NCBI GenBank assembly: GCA_022448365.1
Contig: JAKVCS010000003.1
Span: 682,001-746,000, forward strand
Source: Saccharospirillaceae bacterium
Lineage (GTDB): Bacteria; Pseudomonadota; Gammaproteobacteria; Pseudomonadales; Oceanobacteraceae
Direction of reading: 5' to 3'
DNA length: 64,000 nt
This document shows positions 38,059 through 46,658 of this stretch, piece after piece (position 1 is the stretch's first letter; the number at the start of each line of letters is the position of its first letter). A program made the position numbers and the translations under genes. The notes beneath the pieces were generated by a model that saw only the letters and a list, made by a program, of their open reading frames with translations, had not been told where the DNA came from and did no database searches.

Positions 38059-38102
38059 ACGCCTGATTTAGTGTCACGCAAAATGATCAAACGAGACTGA
38101 TT

Positions 38103-38864
38103 ATGCAACAAGCCACCGCCAGTCAACAGGCGCAACACGGTGAGTCGCCACTGGTTGCCCGAATCACTACCGATCCGGCTGAAATCCGCCAGGCCCTGCA
38201 GCTTCGTTATCGTGTTTTTGCAGAAGGCATGGGGGCCAACCTGCCAACCGCAGGAGAAGGAATCGACAAAGATTCGTTCGACGATGCCGTTCATCATCTG
38301 ATCGTAAAGGACGTCCATAACAACTGCGTGGTTGGTTACAGTCGCATATTAACCAACGAGATGGCTGAAAAGACCGGTGGCTTTTATTCCGCAACGGAAT
38401 TCGATCTGAAGAACATTATCAAGCCCGGTAAACGTTACATGGAAATTGGTCGTACCTGTGTTGCTCCGGACTATCGCAGCGGCGCAGTAATCGGCTTACT
38501 GTGGGGGGGGATCGCTCAGTACATGTCGGCCAATAACATGGATTACCTGATGGGCTGCGCCAGCATCTCACTGGCAGACGGCTACTCTAAAGCCATCGCT
38601 GTTATTGACTACCTGCGAGAAAAACACTTCACCACTGAAGATATGCGCGCAGAGCCAAAAATTCAGATGCCAAGTACGCGCGTTGATCTGGATGGTAAAA
38701 GTCTGGTACCACCATTGTTAAAAGCCTACTTACGCATTGGCGTTAAGGTTTGTGGCGAGCCATTTCTGGATAAAGACTTCAACGTTTGTGACGCCCTGAT
38801 TCTGCTGGGCAAAGACGATATGAACCAACGCTATCTGCGACACTTTGTTAAAACTGAAGGCTGA
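38103..38864 (+). CDS. olsB: Ornithine N-acyltransferase-like GNAT protein (OlsB type)
   Basis: A 253-aa member of the OlsB/acyl-homoserine-lactone-synthase-like GNAT family, which transfers a 3-hydroxyacyl chain from ACP to ornithine, the first step of ornithine lipid synthesis. Diagnostic stretches are ALQLRYRVFAEGMGANLP (about residues 35-52), YMEIGRTCVAPDYRSGAVIG (the family RS/T-C-V-x-PDYR motif) and DYLMGCASISL. No olsA is adjacent. A Pho-box-like site lies upstream and a strong terminator downstream. The specificity for ornithine is inferred from family resemblance. Confidence 0.82.
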   Translation: MQQATASQQAQHGESPLVARITTDPAEIRQALQLRYRVFAEGMGANLPTAGEGIDKDSFDDAVHHLIVKDVHNNCVVGYSRILTNEMAEKTGGFYSATEFDLKNIIKPGKRYMEIGRTCVAPDYRSGAVIGLLWGGIAQYMSANNMDYLMGCASISLADGYSKAIAVIDYLREKHFTTEDMRAEPKIQMPSTRVDLDGKSLVPPLLKAYLRIGVKVCGEPFLDKDFNVCDALILLGKDDMNQRYLRHFVKTEG

Positions 38865-38905
38865 AATTCAGCCAAACAGTTAACAGCTGATTGTAAATCT
38901 GATAC

Positions 38906-38940
38906 AAAGCGCTTCCCGGTTCCGGGATGCGCTTTTTTTT
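38906..38940 (+). terminator. Terminator after olsB
   Basis: Stem AAAGCGC-T-TCCCGG with CCGGGA-T-GCGCTTT around a TT loop, followed by T-run. It separates olsB from the hotdog gene that follows. Confidence 0.9.
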
Positions 38941-38972
38941 ACTTAATCGATTCAGTAACCGCAGAAATACGT

Positions 38973-39443
38973 ATGTTTAACAAATTCAAAGACTGGCTAA
39001 CGTCCGCCTCAGGCATTCGTCGCATCATCAATATTTATGGTCCTTACCTGGGTGCCGGAGTTAAAGTCGACTACCTCGATAAAGGTTTCCGCGAAGCACG
39101 TGTAAGTATGCGCCTGACCTGGTACAACCGTAACTATGTTGGTACCCATTTTGGCGGCAGCCTATTCTCAATGATCGACCCCTTTTACATGTTACTTCTG
39201 ATGAATAATCTCGGCCGCGAGTACATTGTCTGGGACGCCAGCGCAGAAATCGATTTCGTCCGCCCTGGTCGTGGTCGCGTCTTTGCTCACTTTCTGTTAA
39301 CAGATGAGATGCTGCAGGAGATTAAACAAAAAACGGCTTCAGGCGAGAAGTTCCTGCCGGTATACGATGTCAACATTGTTGACGAGAAAGACCAACTGGT
39401 CGCCAAGGTGCGTAAGAAGTTATACATACGCCGTAAGGCCTGA
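38973..39443 (+). CDS. DUF4442 hotdog-fold protein
   Basis: A 156-aa protein of the DUF4442 family, hotdog fold related to acyl thioesterases. The conserved segment is NRNYVGTHFGGSLFSMIDPF (about residues 50-69), with the typical GT-H-FGGS pattern, and WDASAEIDFVRPGRGRV follows. No catalytic chemistry is established for the family. It starts 32 nt after the olsB terminator, so the two are neighbours but probably not one transcript. A link to acyl-chain handling is inference. Confidence 0.85.
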   Translation: MFNKFKDWLTSASGIRRIINIYGPYLGAGVKVDYLDKGFREARVSMRLTWYNRNYVGTHFGGSLFSMIDPFYMLLLMNNLGREYIVWDASAEIDFVRPGRGRVFAHFLLTDEMLQEIKQKTASGEKFLPVYDVNIVDEKDQLVAKVRKKLYIRRKA

Positions 39444-39508
39444 TTACTCAGCCGTACCATCAGCCCTCTGCTATCCTTAAACGGAGGGTTGTCTAACGCG
39501 GAGGAAGT

Positions 39509-39847
39509 ATGAGTCTCATCACCATCACCCAAGCCAGCGCACTGATTTGGGATCTGTTGAAAACGCTTGAGGATTGTTATTGGGAAGCCAGCAGCTGTCG
39601 GGAAAAAGATCAGGTGTTCAACCTGATTCAGATTCTGAATGCAGAATACATGGAGTTGGCCAAAGTCAGCATCCAGGATCATCACTACGAATATGAGGTC
39701 ATCACAACCAGCAAAGAGATGCTGCAACAAACACTGATCGAGTTTCAGCAAATTTCCAGCAGCATAACGCATCGACACAGCACCGCTGTCAAACTGCGCA
39801 AGCTACTCAACCAAATGGCATCTAACCTGGCTGGTCAGCACAGTTGA
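39509..39847 (+). CDS. Small hypothetical protein, all-helical
   Basis: 112 aa, no family recognised. The sequence looks fully helical (LIWDLLKTLEDCYWEASSCR at residues 13-32, then VFNLIQILNAEYMELAK), with a polar C-terminus rich in Ser/Gln/His. No signal peptide or membrane segment. A good GGAGG sits 4 nt before the ATG, which supports real translation. Its stop lies within a hairpin shared with the convergent REC-GGDEF gene. Confidence 0.65.
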   Translation: MSLITITQASALIWDLLKTLEDCYWEASSCREKDQVFNLIQILNAEYMELAKVSIQDHHYEYEVITTSKEMLQQTLIEFQQISSSITHRHSTAVKLRKLLNQMASNLAGQHS

Positions 39848-39860
39848 GCAACCGCTCAAC
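39843..39860. terminator. Hairpin overlapping two convergent stop codons
   Basis: GTTGAGC-AACC-GCTCAAC is a perfect 7-bp stem covering the ends of both convergent genes (stops at 39845-39847 and 39856-39858). There is no T-run, so Rho-independent activity is uncertain. Confidence 0.45.
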
Positions 39861-40788
39861 CGGGTACCAGCAAACGAACAGCCGCCAGATCCACGGTTTC
39901 ACTGAATTGGTCGCGCCCTGCCGATTTGGCTGTGTAGAGTGCTTCATCCGCCGCCTCTAACAACAAATGCCAGTCTTCCCCGGCCTTCGGTTCACTCCAG
40001 GCCAGTCCCTGACTCAATGTAAGATGCGGTGCCGTCAAAGAGCCATGATGCTCTATCCTCAGGTCATTGATTGTCTGCTGTAAGCGCTTCGCCACGACCT
40101 CTAACCCTTCTAGCTGGATCGACGGCAGCACCACGGCAAACTCCTCGCCGCCGTACCTTGCAACCAGATCGCGAGGTCGCTGGGCACAACTTTTTAATGC
40201 GGCCGCAACACGAGTCAATACATCGTCGCCTGCCGGATGCCCGTAAAAATCGTTGTATTGTTTGAAATGATCGATATCGATCATGATCAGCCCCAGATTA
40301 CCGGCTTCCCGCTGAGCACGCCCCCACTCTGCGGCAAGAAACCGATCGAGATATCGTCGGTTGGCGATGTTCGTCAAACTATCTGTTGTCGACAACGCCT
40401 CCAACCGAGCAACTTCGAGCCGGCGCCCCAACTGAGCTTTCACTCGTGCCAATACCAGTACCGGATTAATAGGTTTACGAACGTAGTCGACCGCACCGCT
40501 AAGAAGAGCCTCGACCTCAAAACGTTCGTCAGCCTCACCCATTAATAAAACATCACAATGACGGGTCTGCGGATGACTGCGCCAACGATTCAGCAGCGCT
40601 GGCATATCCTCAGTGAAGTCGCGCTGAAGAATTAATAAATCGGGGGTGTGTGACGGCTCGCTTAACCAGTAATCCAGTTGCTCCTGGCGAATCACACTGA
40701 CGGTGTCCGCTTCTGCCGCCAACAGGTCGCCCAGTTGAGCCTGAACGGCCAGGGCCTGATCGGCAATGATAATAATTGGCTGAGACAT
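39856..40788 (-). CDS. Response-regulator-like diguanylate cyclase with degenerate receiver
   Basis: 310 aa: receiver-like domain (about 1-120) and GGDEF domain (about 140-300). The cyclase motif ARYGGEEFAVVLP is intact, and RPRD five residues upstream forms a c-di-GMP inhibitory I-site. The receiver looks degenerate: the phospho-acceptor position in PDLLILQRDF is Gln instead of Asp, and the acidic pair is IIIADQ; the Lys in VRKPINP remains. The ATG at 40786-40788 starts right at the receiver; a 42-residue extension is not family-like. It therefore probably makes c-di-GMP without classical phosphorylation control. Confidence 0.88.
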   Translation of the reverse strand: MSQPIIIIADQALAVQAQLGDLLAAEADTVSVIRQEQLDYWLSEPSHTPDLLILQRDFTEDMPALLNRWRSHPQTRHCDVLLMGEADERFEVEALLSGAVDYVRKPINPVLVLARVKAQLGRRLEVARLEALSTTDSLTNIANRRYLDRFLAAEWGRAQREAGNLGLIMIDIDHFKQYNDFYGHPAGDDVLTRVAAALKSCAQRPRDLVARYGGEEFAVVLPSIQLEGLEVVAKRLQQTINDLRIEHHGSLTAPHLTLSQGLAWSEPKAGEDWHLLLEAADEALYTAKSAGRDQFSETVDLAAVRLLVPG

Positions 40789-41039
40789 AGTTGAATTTCT
40801 TTTTGTCTGTTCCTCTGCAGCTATCGGCCAGCATACACGAAACTTGCGCGCTGTTAATAAAAATACACACAAAGTGCCTAGACAATAACAAATTAATAAG
40901 AAACATACGTTCATTCAAAGCTATCACGCCCTTAAATGCCTCACCAAAACCGCATCAAACAACGGTGCTATGTGAAGCTCTGCGGTTAATGAACGAATCC
41001 GGTATACTGCGATCACACTCTCTACTTCATATTCTAAAA

Positions 41040-41822
41040 ATGCTGAAACAGTCTCTGATTAAAATGACGCTATTGTCGTTACTTCTGGCCTCAACCGCGT
41101 GTGATAACGCACCTCAGTCTGAAACAAAAACAACTGCACACACCAATCCGCAGCTACCGGACTTTGCTGCTTTTCAGGATGTAAAAGAGAAAAAGCGCGC
41201 ATTTTTTGGCTTTCTGAAACCTCTGATCGCCCAGGCAAATAAAGATGTGTTGCTTGAACGAAACACCATCGAGATATTGAGTAAAAAAGCAGAGCTGGAT
41301 GAAACAGAGCAAAAGACTCTGAAGGCACTGTTGAAGAAGTACCGGGTCAAAGCGAGTGACAAGGCGCAGCAATTTACGGAATTGAGCCAGAAAGTGCATA
41401 TTATTCCGCCATCACTGGTATTGGCACAAGCGGCAAATGAGTCCGCCTGGGGTACCTCTCGCTTCGCTAAACAGGGTAATAATCTGTTCGGTCAGTGGTG
41501 CTTTAGTAAAGGTTGCGGCCTGGTTCCGACGTCACGGAATAGTGGCGCATCACATGAGGTGGCAAAATTCGATAGCCCCTATGGTTCTGTTGTCAGTTAT
41601 ATACGTAACCTCAACAGTCATCCGAGTTACGCAGAGCTGCGCCAGTTACGAATGCAGGAGTTGAACGACAAAAACAATAGCACCGGTATGACTCTGGCTG
41701 CAGGTTTACTAAAATACTCCGAACGCGGTGAAGAATACGTTAAAGAAATTCGTGCCATGATTCGCCACAATAAGCTTGCCGAGTACGATGAACCGCAGGA
41801 CAAAGAGCAACCTCAGGGATAA
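41040..41822 (+). CDS. Bax-like glucosaminidase, predicted lipoprotein
   Basis: A 260-aa envelope protein of the Bax/FlgJ-type N-acetylglucosaminidase family. The lipobox-like ASTAC near residue 23 suggests a lipoprotein, though Ser at -3 is unusual. The catalytic region has VLAQAANESAWGTSRFAKQG (Glu in NESAWG, about residue 136), NLFGQWCFSKGCG and FDSPYGSVVSYIRNLNSHPS. It would cleave peptidoglycan glycan strands. Start uncertain: ATG 41040 or 41064, no clear RBS. The PilZ gene follows after 6 nt. Confidence 0.82.
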   Translation: MLKQSLIKMTLLSLLLASTACDNAPQSETKTTAHTNPQLPDFAAFQDVKEKKRAFFGFLKPLIAQANKDVLLERNTIEILSKKAELDETEQKTLKALLKKYRVKASDKAQQFTELSQKVHIIPPSLVLAQAANESAWGTSRFAKQGNNLFGQWCFSKGCGLVPTSRNSGASHEVAKFDSPYGSVVSYIRNLNSHPSYAELRQLRMQELNDKNNSTGMTLAAGLLKYSERGEEYVKEIRAMIRHNKLAEYDEPQDKEQPQG

Positions 41823-41828
41823 TGTTTT

Positions 41829-42206
41829 ATGGCTGACAATGAACGCCGCTTTCGCAAACGCTACGATGCCGCCCCCTTAAAACTGGAAATACGTAAACTG
41901 AATTTATTCGGTCGCGCCGGAAAAAGGCATCAGGCTATTGCGCGGGATTTTTCTCTCGGCGGCGTATCGATTGTTTCTCCGATAAAAATGAAAACAGGTA
42001 AAGACCTGCTGATCTCACTGACCAGTGATGATCACAGTTTACAATCGGTGCCTGCGACTGTGATTCGGGCAGAACAACAAGATGGCGATTTCGTTTACGC
42101 AATTAAGTTTTCAATGGGAAAGATTCCAGAGGCGGCCAGCCGCGGCGCCTATACCATATTACAGCGACTGGAAATCAATCTGCGCGAAGCCGGCAACCAT
42201 CCGTGA
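41829..42206 (+). CDS. PilZ-domain c-di-GMP-binding protein
   Basis: A 125-aa single-domain PilZ protein. The c-di-GMP motifs are both present: an Arg-rich segment at the start (RRFRKRYDAAPLKLEIR) and RDFSLGGVSI (D/N-x-S-x-x-G) near residue 38. Lies 6 nt after the Bax-like gene and probably shares its transcript, hinting at c-di-GMP control linked to cell-wall hydrolysis. Soluble, cytoplasmic. Confidence 0.86.
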   Translation: MADNERRFRKRYDAAPLKLEIRKLNLFGRAGKRHQAIARDFSLGGVSIVSPIKMKTGKDLLISLTSDDHSLQSVPATVIRAEQQDGDFVYAIKFSMGKIPEAASRGAYTILQRLEINLREAGNHP

Positions 42207-42302
42207 TGATTCACTCTCCTCGCATTTTATGCCGTAAAATATTTACCTGGGAGAACACGGCAGTGTTGATTTACCACCAGACTTGAGGCTGTTACATTAA
42301 GC

Positions 42303-42340
42303 CCGGTTTTGGTTCGAGCAGCGATAGCTGCAAAAACCGG
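42303..42340 (+). other. Imperfect hairpin in the ackA leader
   Basis: Outer arms CCGGTTTT/AAAACCGG and an inner stem GCAGC-GATA-GCTGC form a stacked hairpin ending 59 nt before the ackA GTG. No T-run follows. It might be a 5' UTR structure or a weak terminator for the PilZ transcript. Confidence 0.45.
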
Positions 42341-42399
42341 AAATCAGTAGTCTTCTGCTATTAAGAAATTTCAGCCAACGTTTTATCTGGGGACCATCA

Positions 42400-43584
42400 G
42401 TGGATCAGTCCGTACTCGTCATTAATTGTGGTAGTTCTTCAATTAAATTTGCCCTTTATCCAAATGCCAATGCAAGCCAACCCAGCATCAAGGCCCTTGC
42501 AGAAAGGCTGGGCGAGCAATCACCGCTTGTCTCCATTAAAGGCGATATCAACGAACATATTTCGCTGCCCGCTGGCAGTGCCCACCAAGAGGCACTATCT
42601 ACGTTTTTAGACACGTGCAAAAACCAGCTTCAGCATCTGGTGGGGATTGGTCATCGTGTGGTGCACGGTGGTGAAACGTTCAGCGAGAGCACGCTATTAG
42701 ACGCCGACACGATTGCCCAATTACATCGGGTATCGGATCTGGCGCCACTGCACAATCCAGTGAACTTGTTAGGTATCGAGCTGTGTCAGCAATTACGTCC
42801 GGAATTACCCAATATTGCAGTATTTGATACTGCGTTTCATCAGACCATGGATGAACAAGCCTATCTGTACGCGGTGCCCTATGATTGGTACCAGAATGCC
42901 GGCGTTCGACGATACGGCTTCCACGGAACCAGCTATCGCTATGTCAGTGCCGAGGCGGCTCGCCTGTTAAATCGCGACCCCAACCAACTAAATATGATCA
43001 TTGCCCACCTGGGGAACGGCTGCAGTGCTTGCGCTGTTGCTAATGGGCGTTCAGTCGATACCACCATGGGGCTGACGCCGCTGGAAGGCTTAGTGATGGG
43101 TTCGCGCAGTGGCGATATCGACCCCGGCATGATCGATTACATGGTGCATCATCAGGGAAAGACACTGGAACAGGTCAGCAGCGATCTCAACCGCAACAGT
43201 GGCCTGAAAGGTTTATCAGGCCTGAGTAATGATATGCGTACCTTGTTGCAAGCCGAAGCAGATGGAGACCACAACGCTAAACGCGCAGTGGATGTATTTT
43301 GTTTCCGAGCTGCCCGTCAGCTGGCTGGATTAGCCGCCTCACTGCCAAGTATTGATGCGATGGTATTCACTGGAGGCATCGGCGAACACGCCAACGTTGT
43401 TCGCCAGCGCATTCTGTCAGCCTGGCGCTCGGCCGCTTTCAGACTCGATCACGATTTAAACAATGCCAATGGTGATCAGGCAGGCAGAATTACCGTATCA
43501 GGATCACCATTAGCGATGGTGGTTGCCACCGATGAAGAACGAATGATTGCTCAGGACACTTACCAACTGGTGAACCATGATTAA
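42400..43584 (+). CDS. ackA: Acetate kinase
   Basis: A 394-aa ASKHA-fold kinase, acetyl phosphate + ADP to acetate + ATP. The N-terminal VLVINCGSSSIKFAL, the ACETATE_KINASE signature region VRRYGFHGTSYRYVS, the phosphate segment IIAHLGNGCSACAV and the C-terminal VFTGGIGEH are all intact. The start is GTG with GGGGA 7 nt upstream. Overlaps pta by 8 nt: an ackA-pta operon. Confidence 0.95.
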   Translation: MDQSVLVINCGSSSIKFALYPNANASQPSIKALAERLGEQSPLVSIKGDINEHISLPAGSAHQEALSTFLDTCKNQLQHLVGIGHRVVHGGETFSESTLLDADTIAQLHRVSDLAPLHNPVNLLGIELCQQLRPELPNIAVFDTAFHQTMDEQAYLYAVPYDWYQNAGVRRYGFHGTSYRYVSAEAARLLNRDPNQLNMIIAHLGNGCSACAVANGRSVDTTMGLTPLEGLVMGSRSGDIDPGMIDYMVHHQGKTLEQVSSDLNRNSGLKGLSGLSNDMRTLLQAEADGDHNAKRAVDVFCFRAARQLAGLAASLPSIDAMVFTGGIGEHANVVRQRILSAWRSAAFRLDHDLNNANGDQAGRITVSGSPLAMVVATDEERMIAQDTYQLVNHD

Positions 43585-45706
43585 TGTTGTAATAGCGCCA
43601 ACCGGCCTGGAAAGCGGCCTCACTACCATCAGCTTGGGCCTTATCCGTGCCCTTGATGCGCGAGGCCTGAAAGTGGGGTTTGTGAAACCAGTGGCGCCAT
43701 CGTATGCCTCCAGCGAGCGTTCCACTCACCTGGTTCGCACTGTTTTACACCTGCAAACCCCAGACCCGATGCAACTGAATCTGGTGCAACAACGCATCAG
43801 TGACGGCTTGTTGGATCGTGTTCTGGAAGACGTTGTTGCCCTGCATGATCAAGTGGCTCAGGACTGCGATGTTGTACTGATAGAAGGATTGGCACCGGAC
43901 CGGTCGGAGCCCTATACCGCCAAATTAAACGCAGAGATGGCCAAAGCATTAAATGCTGACGTACTGTTGGTTGCCAATGGCCAGGACCGCAGCGCGGCCA
44001 AAATTAGTTCGGATCTGAAACTGCAATACGGAATATACGGCGGTAATAAAGCAAACCTATTGGGTTCTATCATCAATAAAGTTGGTAGCGCTCCGTTACA
44101 GTCTGGCATTCCCTCTGCTGAAACTGCCACTCAGGTAACCACCCACCCGCTGTGCAGTGAAGAGGAATGCTGGCAGCTGGGTACCGAGCGGTGCCCGGTT
44201 GTAGGCGTTATTCCATGGCAGGCTGAGTTACTGAGTCCCCGCATGCTGGATATTGCCCGTACGTTAAAAGCAAAAGTTTTGAGCGAAGGTGACCTTGATA
44301 AACGCCGCGTATTACGTACCGCGCTTTGTGCTCGCACCCTGCCCAATATGGTTGAGACTTTGCGACCGGGTACCCTGCTGGTAACTCCGGGCGATCGTGA
44401 TGACGTTATCGTTGCAGCCGCGATGGCCGCAACCAATGGTACTCCGTTAGCCGGCTTGTTGCTGACCAGTGGTTTGGTGCCGAGTCAGGGCATTATTGAC
44501 TTGTGCCAAAACGCTCTGAAAACCGGCATACCGATTTTACAATCCGAACTGGATACTTTCACAACCGCTGAACAATTGTCCCGCATGGACACACACGTTC
44601 CTATTGATGATGTTGATAGAGTTCAGCGGATCATGGAATCTGTCACCAATCATCTCAACAGCGACTTACTGCTCGATCGTCTCGGTACACCTCACCCAAG
44701 TCGGCTATCGCCAGCGGCATTTCGTTACCAGATCGTTGCCAAAGCCTGTTCTGATAAACAGCGCATCGTGTTACCGGAGGGTGACGAACCGAGGACTGTG
44801 CAGGCGGCAGCTATATGCCAACGTCGCGGCATAGCGGATTGTGTGTTGTTGGCTGAACGCGAAAAAGTTGAGCAGGTTGCTCACGCTCATGAAATTGAAT
44901 TGCCTGAGGACTTGCAAATCATCGATCCTTCCGATGTTCGCGAGCACTACGTGCCCCATATGGTGGAACTGAGAAAGCACAAACAGCTCACGGAACCGAT
45001 GGCACTCGCTCAGCTCGAAGACACAGTGGTGTTGGGAACCATGATGCTGGCACAAGACGATGTAGACGGTCTGGTCAGTGGTGCCGTTCACACCACCGCC
45101 AATACCATCAGACCCGCACTGCAGCTGATTAAAACAGCACCGGGTGCCAAACTGGTGTCCTCCGTATTCTTTATGGGCTTACCAGATCAGGTGCTGGTGT
45201 ATGGCGATTGTGCCGTTAATCCCGATCCGAACGCTCACGAGCTGGCTGACATTGCTATTCAAAGTGCAGCATCGGCCACAGCAATGGGTATATCACCAAA
45301 AGTGGCGATGCTCAGCTACTCCACGGGTCAGTCCGGCAGCGGTGCTGATGTTGAAAAAGTGCGCCAGGCAACTGAACTGGTGCGTCAGACACAACCACAA
45401 CTGACGGTTGATGGTCCATTGCAATATGATGCAGCAACAACCAAATCCGTGGCAAAATCGAAAGCGCCGGACAGCGCTGTAGCCGGTCAGGCCACTGTGT
45501 TAATCTTCCCCGATCTGAATACCGGCAATACAACTTACAAAGCTGTGCAGCGCAGCGCCAACGTCATCAGTATTGGGCCTATGTTGCAGGGCTTGGCGAA
45601 GCCGGTGAATGATTTATCACGGGGTGCTCTGGTGGAAGACATTGTTTACACCATCGCGCTTACCGCGATTCAGGCTCAGCAAAGAAAGACAAAAACAGAA
45701 CAATAA
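43577..45706 (+). CDS. pta: Phosphate acetyltransferase
   Basis: A 709-aa long-form Pta (714 in E. coli) that interconverts acetyl-CoA and acetyl phosphate. The N-terminal P-loop-like/BioD-type domain (about 1-220: VVIAPTGLESGLTTISLGLI), a DRTGG domain (about 225-340), and the catalytic PTA domain (about 385-700; RIVLPEGDEPRTVQAA, then YGDCAVNPDPNAHELADIA, PDLNTGNTTYKAVQR) are complete. It overlaps ackA and is followed by an acyltransferase after 19 nt. Confidence 0.95.
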   Translation: MINVVIAPTGLESGLTTISLGLIRALDARGLKVGFVKPVAPSYASSERSTHLVRTVLHLQTPDPMQLNLVQQRISDGLLDRVLEDVVALHDQVAQDCDVVLIEGLAPDRSEPYTAKLNAEMAKALNADVLLVANGQDRSAAKISSDLKLQYGIYGGNKANLLGSIINKVGSAPLQSGIPSAETATQVTTHPLCSEEECWQLGTERCPVVGVIPWQAELLSPRMLDIARTLKAKVLSEGDLDKRRVLRTALCARTLPNMVETLRPGTLLVTPGDRDDVIVAAAMAATNGTPLAGLLLTSGLVPSQGIIDLCQNALKTGIPILQSELDTFTTAEQLSRMDTHVPIDDVDRVQRIMESVTNHLNSDLLLDRLGTPHPSRLSPAAFRYQIVAKACSDKQRIVLPEGDEPRTVQAAAICQRRGIADCVLLAEREKVEQVAHAHEIELPEDLQIIDPSDVREHYVPHMVELRKHKQLTEPMALAQLEDTVVLGTMMLAQDDVDGLVSGAVHTTANTIRPALQLIKTAPGAKLVSSVFFMGLPDQVLVYGDCAVNPDPNAHELADIAIQSAASATAMGISPKVAMLSYSTGQSGSGADVEKVRQATELVRQTQPQLTVDGPLQYDAATTKSVAKSKAPDSAVAGQATVLIFPDLNTGNTTYKAVQRSANVISIGPMLQGLAKPVNDLSRGALVEDIVYTIALTAIQAQQRKTKTEQ

Positions 45707-45725
45707 AGAAAGGACAATCAGCGTT

Positions 45726-46604
45726 ATGCAACCGCTTGTAACCGGCATCATTGCCAGTACGTTATTGCTAATCAACGTTTTATTCTGGGTAACCCTGCTC
45801 ATGGCGTTATTGTTATTGAGCAAAGTCATCCGGGTTTCTGCCATTCGCAAAGTGATCAGTCGAATGATGACGGGCGTCGCCATTTGCTGGGTGTATTGCA
45901 ATAGCGGCTGGATGCGCCTGACGCAAAAAATGGACTGGGATATCCGACTCCCCGAGGGCCTGGACAAACACGGTTGGTATTTTGTAGTGAGCAACCACCA
46001 ATCATGGGTAGACATTCTGTTGTTGCAACATACCCTAAAAGGCCGCGCGCCGTTCCTCAAGTTCTTTCTGAAACAGGAGCTTATTAAGGTACCCATTATG
46101 GGAGCTGCATGGTGGGCTCTGGATTTCCCATTTATGAAACGTTACAGCAAAGCGTATTTGGAAAAACACCCGGAGATGCGTGGTAAAGACCTTGAGACAA
46201 CCCGACAGGCCTGTGAAAAATTTAAAGAAATTCCCACATCGGTGGTCAATTATCTTGAGGGCACCCGCTTTACCCAGCACAAACATGAAAAACAGCAGTC
46301 GCCTTTTAAATATCTACTGAAACCCAAAAGTGGCGGAATGGCCTTTGCTATGAGCGCGATGGGTGATCAATTTAAATCGATTATCGACGTCACCATCCAT
46401 TACCCCGATGGCATTCCGACATTCTGGGATTTTCTTCAAGGCAAGATGAAGCGCTGCACTGTGCTCGTGGAAGAAAAACCAATCCCCGAAGAATTGCGAC
46501 ATGGTGACTATGAAAATGACGAAGCGTTCAGACAGAGTTTTCAACAGTGGGTACAACAATTATGGCAAGCGAAAGATCAGAGTCTGACTGAATTAACCAG
46601 CTAA
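45726..46604 (+). CDS. PlsC-family acyltransferase (YihG-like)
   Basis: A 292-aa membrane-associated 1-acyl-glycerol-3-phosphate acyltransferase-family protein. One or two N-terminal membrane segments (LLLINVLFWVTLLMALLLL) precede the catalytic NHQSWVDIL (HX4D, about residue 82), FLKFFLKQELIKVPIMG, FMKRYSK and NYLEGTR motifs. The last makes it YihG-like rather than a canonical PlsC. It begins 19 nt after pta, so it is probably part of that operon. The ATG at 45726 is used; the frame from 45609 lies inside pta. Confidence 0.88.
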   Translation: MQPLVTGIIASTLLLINVLFWVTLLMALLLLSKVIRVSAIRKVISRMMTGVAICWVYCNSGWMRLTQKMDWDIRLPEGLDKHGWYFVVSNHQSWVDILLLQHTLKGRAPFLKFFLKQELIKVPIMGAAWWALDFPFMKRYSKAYLEKHPEMRGKDLETTRQACEKFKEIPTSVVNYLEGTRFTQHKHEKQQSPFKYLLKPKSGGMAFAMSAMGDQFKSIIDVTIHYPDGIPTFWDFLQGKMKRCTVLVEEKPIPEELRHGDYENDEAFRQSFQQWVQQLWQAKDQSLTELTS

Positions 46605-46612
46605 CGGACCAA

Positions 46613-46658
46613 GAATAACGCATAGAGGCAACGACTCAGCGGCTTCTATTCGTTATTC
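46613..46658. terminator. Imperfect inverted repeat between convergent genes
   Basis: GAATAACG-c-ATAGA pairs with TCTAT-t-CGTTATTC (13 of 14 positions), 18-nt loop. It overlaps the 3' end of the minus-strand GGDEF gene (stop at 46646-46648) and follows the acyltransferase. A likely shared transcript end, although T-runs are weak. Confidence 0.45.

Noticed and set aside
38507-38513. G7 run inside olsB as a phase-variable tract
   Set aside because: It is short, lies within conserved GLLWGG codons and the frame is intact; there is no sign of instability.
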